DNA of 41,133 nucleotides from Pseudomonas sp. BN417 (GTDB lineage: Bacteria > Pseudomonadota > Gammaproteobacteria > Pseudomonadales > Pseudomonadaceae), in the NCBI RefSeq assembly GCF_029871205.1, contig NZ_SSOJ01000138.1:31738-72870 (forward strand). Reading direction: 5' to 3'. The translations under genes and the position numbers were made by a program. Positions within the stretch are counted from its first letter, which is position 1. Every line of letters starts with the position of its first letter. Below are positions 34,654-41,133 of the stretch, in pieces. Under the pieces are notes generated by a model that made no database searches, was not told the origin of the DNA, and worked only from the letters and a program-made list of their open reading frames with translations.

Positions 34654-36799
34654 TGATCTGCCCCTTCTTCAGCGCTTCCATTACCGCGTCTTTCGGACCG
34701 TCGGCGATGACCCGGCCACGGTCGATGATCAGCAGCCGATCCACCAGCGAGAGCATGGAGGCACGGTGAGTGACCAGCAGCAGGGTCTTGTTGGCGATCA
34801 TGGCGGTCAGGCGCTCCTTCAGGCGCTCTTCGCCGGGGTTGTCCATGGAGCTGGTGGGCTCGTCGAGCAGCAGGATGGGCGGGTCCAGCAGCAACGCGCG
34901 GGCCAGGGCAACGTTCTGCCGCTGACCGCCGGAAAGGTTCTGGCCGCGCTCGCCGACCTGCAATTCATAACCCTGCGGATGCAGACGGGCAAACTCGTGC
35001 ACGCCGGAGAGTTCCGCCGCCTGCAGCACCAGTTCGTCCTCAACGTAGCGGGCGCCGGACACCAGGTTGTCGCGCAGGGTGCCGCTGAACAACTGGATGT
35101 CCTGGGGCACATAACCGATGTTGTGGCGCAGCTCGCTGACGTCCAGTTGGCGGATGTCGGTGCCGTCCACCAGCAGGCTGCCCGAGTCGGCCTGGTAGAG
35201 CCCGACGATCAGCCTGGCCAGGGAACTCTTGCCCGAGCCGCTGCGGCCAATGATGCCGATCTTCTCCCCCGGACGGATGATCAGGTTGACTTCGCTCAGG
35301 GCGGGGGTCTGCTGATGCGGATAGGTGAAGTTGACCTGGCGCAGCTCGAGGCTGCCCTGCAGCTTGGAACGGACCAGGGGCTGCTCGCCCTCCTGGCGCT
35401 CTTGCGGCAGATCCATCATCTGGTCCACCGAGTGCATGGTCAGGCGCGCCTGCTGGTAGCGGGTGAACAGGCCGGACAGTTGGGTCAGCGGGCCGAGGGC
35501 GCGACCGTTGAGCATGTAGCAGGCGATCAGGCCGCCCATGCTGAGATCTCCGGCCATGATCAGGTAGACGCCGGCCACGATCATCACCACGCCGGCCAGT
35601 TGCTGGATCATCAGGGTAATGTTCATCGCCAGGCTGGAAAGCATCCTCACCCGCAGTTCGAGGCGGCCCAGGGTGCCGATGGTCTGCTCCCAGAGGTATT
35701 GGCGGTCGCTCTCGGCGTTGTTGACCTTCACCGCATCGAGGCCGGAGAGGGTTTCGATCAGGCTCGACTGGCGTTCGGCGGCCAGCGCCATGGTGCGGTC
35801 CATGGTCTCCACCAGCGGCTTCTGCAACAGCCAGCTGATGCCCATGGCCAGGGGGAAGGCAAGCAGCGGCACCCAGACCAGGTGGCCGCCGAGCAGGCCG
35901 ATCACCAGGAGGATCAGCAGAGTGAAGGGCAGGTCTATGACGCTGGTCAGGGTCAGCGAGGCGAGGAAGTCCCGCAGCGTCTGGAACTCATGGATGTTCT
36001 GGGCAAAGCTGCCGACCCGCATCGGGCGGTACTTCATCGCCATGCCGACGATCCGCTCGAACAGGGTGGCGGAGATGATCAGGTCGGTCTTCTTGCCGGC
36101 CAGGTCGAGGCACAGGCCGCGCATGGTCTTGAGCAACAGGTCGAAGAGGTAGGCGCCGGAAATGCCGATGGCCAGCACCCAGAGGGTGGCGACGGCCTGG
36201 TTGGGCACCACGCGGTCGTAGACGTTCATCACGAAGAGCGGCGCACCTAGGCCGATCAGGTTGATCAGCAGGCTGGCGGCGACCGCATCCATGTAGAGCC
36301 AGCGGGAGCGCTTGAGGGTGTCGCGGAACCAGGATTGGGTGCGCGGGATCAGGCTGCCCTGGTTGAGGTCGTACTTGTGCTGGGGCTGGGCGAAGAACAC
36401 CTGGCCACTGTAGTCCTCCTCCAGCAGCTCGCGGGCGACCTTCACTTCGCCGCCATCGCTTTCGCTGAGCAGCAGGCGCGCACCACCGTCGGCGTCCCAG
36501 CCGAGGATCACCGCGCAGCGGCCTTCCTTCAGCAGCAGCAGCGCCGGCATGGCGATCTTCGGAATCTGCTCCAGGCGCCGCTGCAACAGGCGCCCTTGCA
36601 AGCCGGCCCGAGCCGCCGCGCGGGGGAGCAGCTCGACGGTCAGGCGTTGCCTGGGCAGCGGCAGGCCACTGGTGAGCATGGCCCGGTTGGCGGGTTTGCG
36701 GTGCAGCTCGCAGAGGGACAGCAGCGAGTCCAGCAAGGGGTCGTCATGCTGCCCGCGGGGATCGACGTTGACTTGTACGCGACTGACTTCTGGGTCCAC
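34643..36799 (-). CDS. lapB: Type I secretion permease/ATPase (LapB-like)
   Basis: The 718-residue ABC exporter has an N-terminal C39-like domain (about 1-140), a six-helix membrane domain (about 165-450) and a nucleotide-binding domain with Walker A GRSGSGKSS (518-526), signature LSGGQRQ (622-628) and Walker B ILLLDEP (642-648), H-loop in VTHRAS. The C39-like domain lacks an evident catalytic Cys, as in LapB/HlyB transporters that do not cleave leader peptides. The start codon is GTG with a weak ribosome-binding site; the exact start is uncertain. It powers adhesin export with lapC and lapE. Confidence 0.92.
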   Translation of the reverse strand: MDPEVSRVQVNVDPRGQHDDPLLDSLLSLCELHRKPANRAMLTSGLPLPRQRLTVELLPRAAARAGLQGRLLQRRLEQIPKIAMPALLLLKEGRCAVILGWDADGGARLLLSESDGGEVKVARELLEEDYSGQVFFAQPQHKYDLNQGSLIPRTQSWFRDTLKRSRWLYMDAVAASLLINLIGLGAPLFVMNVYDRVVPNQAVATLWVLAIGISGAYLFDLLLKTMRGLCLDLAGKKTDLIISATLFERIVGMAMKYRPMRVGSFAQNIHEFQTLRDFLASLTLTSVIDLPFTLLILLVIGLLGGHLVWVPLLAFPLAMGISWLLQKPLVETMDRTMALAAERQSSLIETLSGLDAVKVNNAESDRQYLWEQTIGTLGRLELRVRMLSSLAMNITLMIQQLAGVVMIVAGVYLIMAGDLSMGGLIACYMLNGRALGPLTQLSGLFTRYQQARLTMHSVDQMMDLPQERQEGEQPLVRSKLQGSLELRQVNFTYPHQQTPALSEVNLIIRPGEKIGIIGRSGSGKSSLARLIVGLYQADSGSLLVDGTDIRQLDVSELRHNIGYVPQDIQLFSGTLRDNLVSGARYVEDELVLQAAELSGVHEFARLHPQGYELQVGERGQNLSGGQRQNVALARALLLDPPILLLDEPTSSMDNPGEERLKERLTAMIANKTLLLVTHRASMLSLVDRLLIIDRGRVIADGPKDAVMEALKKGQISVA

Positions 36800-36860
36800 G
36801 CCTGGATACTCTGCTCTGGGTTATTCGGGAGACAGTACCTAGGCCGGACCTCGCCAGCGC

Positions 36861-36885
36861 AGGTGGGACGGGAACAATCCCACCT
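36861..36885. other. Hairpin between lapE and lapB
   Basis: AGGTGGGA (36861-36868) pairs perfectly with TCCCACCT (36878-36885). No T-run follows on the minus strand, so it is unlikely to stop transcription; it could process the mRNA or lower lapBC relative to lapE. Confidence 0.4.
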
Positions 36886-36911
36886 CTGCCGTGCAGATCC
36901 GAGTCAGGTTC

Positions 36912-38264
36912 CTAGTTCATGCCGGGAAGGGTTGCCTGCGGCTTCAGTTCGGTCTGTACGACCGTTGCCATCGGTGCCACCACTCCCTGGCTCTTCAGCA
37001 ACTCGCCTAGGGTTGCTTTGATCCGGTACTGAGTAAACAGCTCGGTGTAGCGCAAATCGACCAGGCGACGGGAAGCGGTGAAGAGCTCGTTCTCGCTGTC
37101 CAGCAGGTCGAGCAGGGTGCGCTCGCCGATGCTGAATTGCTTCTGGTAGGACTCGCGCACGCGGGTGCTGTAATCGACGTACTGCTGGGCGATCGGCACC
37201 TGCTCGCGGGCGTTGTTCAGCGCGTTCCAGGACAGTCCCAGGTCTTCGTTCAGGACCCGCATGGCGTTGTTGCGGATATCCAGCGCCTCGTTGATCTGGT
37301 AGGCCTTGGACTCCAGGTCAGCCTTGTTGCTGCCCCCGGCGAACAAGTTGTAACGCATGCGCAACATTGCCTGCCAGTCGTTGGAATGGCCGTTCTCGCC
37401 GTCCAGGTCATTGTCCGCTCCACGGGACAGTTCGGCGTCGAAGCGGGGATAGAAGAACGACTTGGCCGCCTCGTACTGCTTTTCTGCCGCGGCGACGTCG
37501 GATTCCGCGGAACGCAGGATCGGGCTATTGGCCTGGAGCGCCTGCCGGGCCGCCTCGAGAGAGTCCGGAAGCTGTCCCGGCAAGCCCGTCGGTTCGCTGA
37601 GGTCGGCCGGGTCCATGCCCACCACGCTGTAGTAGTTGGTGCGGGCGTCGCTGAGGTTGGTCTGCTCGGTGATCAGATTGTTGCGGGCCTGGGCCAGGCG
37701 CGCTTCGGCCTGGTCCTGGTCCGCCAGGCGCCCTACCCCACGCTCACTGCGCAGGCTGATCTGGTCGAAGATGCGCTCGTGGCTGCGCAGGTTCTCCTGG
37801 GCCAGGCGCACCATCTCCTCGCGGCGCAGCACGTCGATATAGACCTGGGCCACATCCAGCGCGGTGCGCTCGGAAGTGCCGAGCAAGGCATAGGCACGGG
37901 AATTCACGGTGGCCTGTTGGCGGCCAACCTCGTTCTTGGTCGCGAAACCGTCGAACACCATCTGCTGCAGGCGCAGTCTGGACTCGCCGCGGTTCAGGGT
38001 CTCCCAGTGGTCATCGCCTGTAGCGCGAGTCGTGGTGTTGTCGGTGCCTTCACGGCCGTATCCGCCCAATAGGTCCACGGAGGGGAGATAGCCGCCCTTG
38101 GCAGCCTGCAACTGTTTGTCGGCCGACAGGCGGCTGTTAACCCCGGCCTGGACTTCCGGGTGGACGTCCATGGCCCGTTGCATGGCCTCGGGGAGGGTCT
38201 GGGCTTGGGCTGGAAGGCTTGCGACCAGGGCGAACGGAAGAACCGATGAGAAACGCAAACGCAT
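36912..38264 (-). CDS. lapE: TolC family outer-membrane channel (LapE-like)
   Basis: The 450-residue protein has a signal peptide ending at PAQAQ/TLPEAM (about residue 22) and two tandem TolC halves. Family features include TLPEAMQRAMDVHPEVQAG, the outer-membrane strand segment ESRLRLQQMVFDGFATKNEV, long helices, and FSIGERTLLDLLDSENELFTASRRLVD near the C-terminus. It is the outer-membrane exit for the type I system. It is the first gene of lapE-lapB-lapC; in P. fluorescens, as I recall, the channel gene follows lapBC, while the P. aeruginosa bap locus has channel-ATPase-adaptor order as here. Confidence 0.9.
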   Translation of the reverse strand: MRLRFSSVLPFALVASLPAQAQTLPEAMQRAMDVHPEVQAGVNSRLSADKQLQAAKGGYLPSVDLLGGYGREGTDNTTTRATGDDHWETLNRGESRLRLQQMVFDGFATKNEVGRQQATVNSRAYALLGTSERTALDVAQVYIDVLRREEMVRLAQENLRSHERIFDQISLRSERGVGRLADQDQAEARLAQARNNLITEQTNLSDARTNYYSVVGMDPADLSEPTGLPGQLPDSLEAARQALQANSPILRSAESDVAAAEKQYEAAKSFFYPRFDAELSRGADNDLDGENGHSNDWQAMLRMRYNLFAGGSNKADLESKAYQINEALDIRNNAMRVLNEDLGLSWNALNNAREQVPIAQQYVDYSTRVRESYQKQFSIGERTLLDLLDSENELFTASRRLVDLRYTELFTQYRIKATLGELLKSQGVVAPMATVVQTELKPQATLPGMN

Positions 38265-38417
38265 GTTCTTGGCATCCTTTTCATTGAATTGAAGGCCCGG
38301 AAACCTCGCCGGAAACCTGCCGAAAGCGCTTCTCGTTCACCTTCATACTTCGTGAACCAGGTCACACCGAAGGACCTGAAACGAGGAAGCAAATATCAAA
38401 GTGACAGCATTGGATTG

Positions 38418-38446
38418 ATTGTTTAGGATGAGAGTCAATTGGTCAA
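38418..38446 (-). promoter_or_regulatory. Possible sigma-70 promoter for lapE
   Basis: TTGACC (38446-38441), a 17-bp spacer and AACAAT (38423-38418) on the minus strand. The -35 is good and the -10 has 4 of 6 matches. Confidence 0.35.
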
Positions 38447-38494
38447 TACTTTGGCATAACCGCAATAGCCAAACGTAATAAGCCAACATTTTGG

Positions 38495-38510
38495 CGCCAT
38501 CTTTGTGCCA
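38495..38510 (-). promoter_or_regulatory. Possible sigma-54 promoter for lapE
   Basis: On the minus strand TGGCAC, 5 nt, TGGCG gives the invariant GG and GC with the required 10-nt separation; the consensus is TGGCAC-N5-TTGCW. Transcription would start near 38484, leaving a leader of about 220 nt to lapE. One mismatch lies in the -12 box. Confidence 0.35.
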
Positions 38511-38615
38511 CGTACTTAAATAATAGAAGGGAATGTCAGTCCTGCGCTTGGCCGTCGACAACAACGACGCCAGCGACGGCAAGCCAACTGAAAGTCACTC
38601 CAGGAGAGTCGCCCC

Positions 38616-41133
38616 ATGAGCAGTGTTATTGCGATCGTCAAAAGCATTGTTGGCCAGGTCTACGCCATGTCGCCGGAGGGGTTTCAACGCTTGATCGTGG
38701 AAGGCGATCGCCTCTTCAAGGGCGACCAGTTGCTGACCGGCAATGAAGGCATGGCGACCCTGGAACTGACCGACGGCCGCACCGTCGACCTGGGTCGCGA
38801 CAGCCAATGGAGTGACACCGACGCCGTTGCCGCTGCAGATGCCCCGCCCGCCCAGCCGGCAACCCAGACTCCCGCCGACGGAGTAGCGCAGCTGCAGAAG
38901 GCGATCGAGGCTGGCGTCGACCCGACTAAGGAACTCGAAGCCACCGCGGCCGGCCCGGGTGCCGGTGGCGCGTCTGGCGGCGGTGGCGCGGGCGGCGGCC
39001 ACAGCTTCGTCATGCTGGATGCCACCGCCGCGAACGTCGACCCCACCATCGGCTTTGCCACCGACGCCGCACCACTGACCACCGAAGCGCTGGACGAGGA
39101 AGAGGCGCTGCCGCTTGACGCCGCCCAGCCTCAGGACTCCCTGCCGAGCGAAACCGTTCCGGTGCCGGATGGTCCGAACAGCTCCCCGCAAGGCCAGGGC
39201 GCCAGCATAACCACCGACGAAGACACGCCGGTGCAGGGCCAGCTGAGTGCGAACGACCCGGATGGCGACACCCTCACCTACAGCCTGGACAGCGGACCGC
39301 GCAATGGCACCCTGGTGATCAACCCGGACGGCTCCTACACCTACACCCCGAATAGCAACTTCAACGGCAGCGACAGCTTCACCGCCATAGTCGATGACGG
39401 CAAAGGCGGCACTGACACCATCACCGTCAGCATCGGGGTGAACCCGGTGAACCATGCCCCCGCCGCTGCCAACGACGGCCCTGTTTCCGTCACCGAAGAC
39501 ACTCCGGCGAGCGGCAATGTGCTGAGCAACGACAGCGATGCCGATGGCGATGGCCTGACCGTCACCCAATTCACAGTGGGCGGCAGCACCTACCAGGCTG
39601 GTCAGACTGCCGTGATCAATGGCGTTGGCTCGCTGGTGATCAATGGCGATGGCGCCTACACCTTCACTCCGGCGCCGAACTACACCGGTGCCGTACCGAC
39701 TGCCACCTACACCGTCAGCGATGGCAGCCTTACCGATTCCGGCGAGCTGAGCTTTGCTGATGTTTCCCCGGTCAACGATGCCCCCGCCGCCGCCAATGAC
39801 GGCCCGGTCGCTGTCACCGAAGACACGCCGGCGAGCGGCAATGTGCTGGCCAATGACACGGATGCCGATGGCGATAGCCTCACCGTTACCCAATTCACCG
39901 TGGGCGCCAGCACCTACCAGGCCGGCCAGACTGCCGTGATCAATGGCGTCGGTTCGCTGGTGATCAATAGCGATGGTGCCTACACCTTCACTCCGGCGCC
40001 GAACTACACCGGTCCGGTGCCGAGCGCGATCTATACGGTCAGCGATGGCCAACTCACCGATACCGCGGAGCTGAACTTCGGCAACGTGGCTCCGCTCAAC
40101 GATGCCCCCGAAACGGCAGCAGCGTCGGGCTCCGGCAATGAAGACGCAGCCATCATTCCGGTAGCGCTTAGCGGCTCGGATCTCGACGGCACGGTCGATC
40201 ACTTCGTCATCAAATCCCTGCCGGCCAATGGCGCCCTGCTGCTGAATGGCGTGGCACTGGCCATCGGCGACAGCATCCCGGCCACTGGTAACGGCGCCAG
40301 CATCACCTTCGTGCCGAACACCAGCTGGAATGGTTCCACCACCTTCGAATACACCTCGGTGGATAACCAGGGCCTGCAAGACAGCAGCGCGGCCACCGGC
40401 ACCATCACGGTCGCTTCGGTCAACGACGCGCCGGAAACTGCTGCAGCCTCGGGTTCCGGCAACGAAGACAACCTGATCAGCGTCAACCTGAGCGGCTCGG
40501 ATAGTGACGGCGCGATCGATCACTTCGTGATCAAATCCCTGCCCACTGACGGCACCCTCATGCTCAATGGCGTGGCACTGGCCATCGGCGACAGCGTCCC
40601 GGCCACTGGCAATGGTGCATCCATCACTTTCGTGCCGAACGCCAACTGGAATGGCACTACCAGCTTCCAGTACGCCTCGGTGGATAACCAAGGCCTGGAG
40701 GACAGCTCTCCGGCCACAGGCACCATCACCGTCGCCTCGATCAACGATGCGCCGGAGACGGCTACGACTTCCGGCACTGGCAACGAAGACTCGGCCGGCA
40801 TTCCGGTGGCCCTGAGCGGCAGCGATGTCGACGGCAGCGTCGACCACTTCGTCATCAAGTCCCTGCCGGCCAATGGCACGCTGCTGCTCAATGGTGTCGC
40901 GCTGGCCATCGGCGACAGCGTGCCGGCTACTGGCAATGGTGCCTCGATTACTTTCGTGCCCAATGCCAACTGGAACGGCTCCACCAGCTTCCAGTACGCC
41001 TCGGTGGATAATGCTGGCCTGGAAGACAGCACGCCCGCCACTGGCACCATCACCGTCGCGTCGGTCAACAATGCGCCGGAGACGGCTACGACTTCCGGCA
41101 CTGGCAACGAAGACTCGGCCGGCATTCCGGTGG
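38616..41133 (+). CDS. LapA-like giant surface adhesin with retention module (3' end outside window)
   Basis: The frame stays open to the window edge (839 codons, partial). Residues 1 to about 110 form a LapA-type retention module: MSSVIAIVKSIVGQVYAMSP, GDQLLTGNEGMATLELTDGR, LGRDSQW. TAAG at residues 110-113 is the di-alanine site that LapG cuts in LapA. A Gly-rich linker follows, then a cadherin/VCBS-like domain (about 188-280), two 108-residue repeats (281-496) and a different 108-residue repeat (from 497). GGAG precedes the ATG. In LapA the module plugs the channel and holds the protein on the surface until cleaved. Divergent lapEBC should export it. RTX and C-terminal secretion signals would lie beyond the window. 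Confidence 0.92.
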   Translation, partial: MSSVIAIVKSIVGQVYAMSPEGFQRLIVEGDRLFKGDQLLTGNEGMATLELTDGRTVDLGRDSQWSDTDAVAAADAPPAQPATQTPADGVAQLQKAIEAGVDPTKELEATAAGPGAGGASGGGGAGGGHSFVMLDATAANVDPTIGFATDAAPLTTEALDEEEALPLDAAQPQDSLPSETVPVPDGPNSSPQGQGASITTDEDTPVQGQLSANDPDGDTLTYSLDSGPRNGTLVINPDGSYTYTPNSNFNGSDSFTAIVDDGKGGTDTITVSIGVNPVNHAPAAANDGPVSVTEDTPASGNVLSNDSDADGDGLTVTQFTVGGSTYQAGQTAVINGVGSLVINGDGAYTFTPAPNYTGAVPTATYTVSDGSLTDSGELSFADVSPVNDAPAAANDGPVAVTEDTPASGNVLANDTDADGDSLTVTQFTVGASTYQAGQTAVINGVGSLVINSDGAYTFTPAPNYTGPVPSAIYTVSDGQLTDTAELNFGNVAPLNDAPETAAASGSGNEDAAIIPVALSGSDLDGTVDHFVIKSLPANGALLLNGVALAIGDSIPATGNGASITFVPNTSWNGSTTFEYTSVDNQGLQDSSAATGTITVASVNDAPETAAASGSGNEDNLISVNLSGSDSDGAIDHFVIKSLPTDGTLMLNGVALAIGDSVPATGNGASITFVPNANWNGTTSFQYASVDNQGLEDSSPATGTITVASINDAPETATTSGTGNEDSAGIPVALSGSDVDGSVDHFVIKSLPANGTLLLNGVALAIGDSVPATGNGASITFVPNANWNGSTSFQYASVDNAGLEDSTPATGTITVASVNNAPETATTSGTGNEDSAGIPV
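38943..38954 (+). other. TAAG di-alanine site codons (predicted LapG cleavage site)
   Basis: Codons ACC GCG GCC GGC encode T110-A111-A112-G113, between a helical segment (QKAIEAGVDPTKELEA) and a Gly-rich linker. In P. fluorescens LapA the periplasmic protease LapG cuts between the two alanines of TAAG. Position within the protein agrees with LapA (around residue 108). Confidence 0.75.
39456..40103 (+). repeat. Two tandem 324-bp adhesin repeats, type A
   Basis: Units start at 39456 and 39780 and are exactly 324 bp (108 residues) each. Both contain VTEDTPASGNVL, a DADGD segment, TYQAGQTAVINGVGSLVIN and TFTPAPNYTG. The fold is likely an extracellular Ig/cadherin-like domain; the D-rich loops may bind calcium (inference). 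Confidence 0.9.
40104..41133 (+). repeat. Tandem adhesin repeats, type B (three full, one cut by window edge)
   Basis: Units start at 40104, 40428, 40749 and 41073 with lengths 324, 321 and 324 bp. Each has an APET..SG(S/T)GNED start, DHFVIKSLP, LNGVALAIGDS, PATGNGASITFVPN and ATGTITVAS. The first 61 bp of the fourth unit are identical to the third, showing recent duplication or homogenisation. The second unit is one codon shorter (NLISVNLSG). Confidence 0.92.

Larger units (their letters stand above)
38265..38615. promoter_or_regulatory. Divergent lapE / adhesin regulatory region, AT-rich core
   Basis: The 351-bp gap has no convincing gene. Bases about 38390-38540 are much richer in A+T than anything else in the window, which suggests control by DNA-bending or silencing proteins. 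It holds a repeat TTGACCAATTGAC on the minus strand (38434-38446) and the two candidate promoters listed separately. In P. putida the equivalent adhesin promoter is controlled by FleQ and c-di-GMP; a close FleQ consensus is not clear here. Confidence 0.55.

Noticed and set aside
34496-36250. 584-codon plus-strand frame opposite lapB
   Set aside because: Antisense shadow; lapB on the minus strand has all ABC exporter motifs.
38343-38582. 79-codon minus-strand frame between lapE and the adhesin
   Set aside because: It covers the AT-rich promoter region, has no family resemblance and no good ribosome-binding site. A leader peptide cannot be fully excluded.
38595-40847. 750-codon minus-strand frame opposite the adhesin
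   Set aside because: Antisense of the repeats; the plus strand encodes a recognisable retention module and adhesin repeats.
39456-41133. CRISPR array or satellite DNA
   Set aside because: The period of about 324 bp, intact reading frame and protein-level conservation show coding repeats.

Overview
The window is chromosomal DNA from a Pseudomonas (sensu lato). It is GC-rich, carries the algU-mucAB-mucD and tctDE/opdH/tctCBA loci and Pseudomonas-type REP repeats, and from memory its gene order matches the P. aeruginosa PAO1 stretch PA0773 down to PA0743 almost gene for gene. Two departures stand out: mucC is missing, and a type I secretion/giant-adhesin locus sits immediately after the valine operon.

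Layout. 1-383: non-coding, a hairpin-rich repeat plus REP fragments. 384-6562 (minus strand): housekeeping series lepA, lepB, DUF4845, rnc, era, recO, pdxJ with tight overlaps (translation quality, protein export, RNA processing, ribosome maturation, DNA repair, vitamin B6). 6714-10493 (minus): envelope-stress sigma factor AlgU, its anti-sigma MucA and co-repressor MucB, then two terminator-like hairpins, then the periplasmic protease MucD. 10878-15911: nadB (NAD synthesis), sdhE-ygfX (minus), ygfZ, an HDOD protein and a solute-binding protein whose ribosome-binding site lies in a 10-bp inverted repeat. 16049-23646: TctD/TctE two-component system divergent from opdH-tctC-tctB-tctA-abrB, a tricarboxylate uptake system with outer-membrane channel, periplasmic binding protein and inner-membrane transporter. 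23789-26312: a lipoprotein, ung and a second HDOD protein.

26457-33084: an AraC regulator divergent from a five-gene valine/isobutyryl-CoA operon (mmsA, acyl-CoA dehydrogenase, enoyl-CoA hydratase, 3-hydroxyisobutyryl-CoA hydrolase, mmsB-like). A direct repeat with 21-bp period overlaps the predicted promoter. The enoyl-CoA hydratase is the apparent orthologue of PAO1 DspI, implicated in making the dispersal signal cis-2-decenoic acid.

33295-41133: lapE-lapB-lapC type I secretion genes (minus strand), divergent from a very large LapA-like adhesin (plus strand) that runs off the end of the window. The adhesin begins with a retention module containing a TAAG di-alanine motif (residues 110-113), the kind of site cut by the c-di-GMP-controlled protease LapG, followed by repeats of about 108 residues. 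lapD and lapG are not in the window. The adhesin locus beside a dispersal-signal gene is the most notable biological arrangement here. Functional assignments rest on sequence motifs, recalled family knowledge and synteny; no database search was run.
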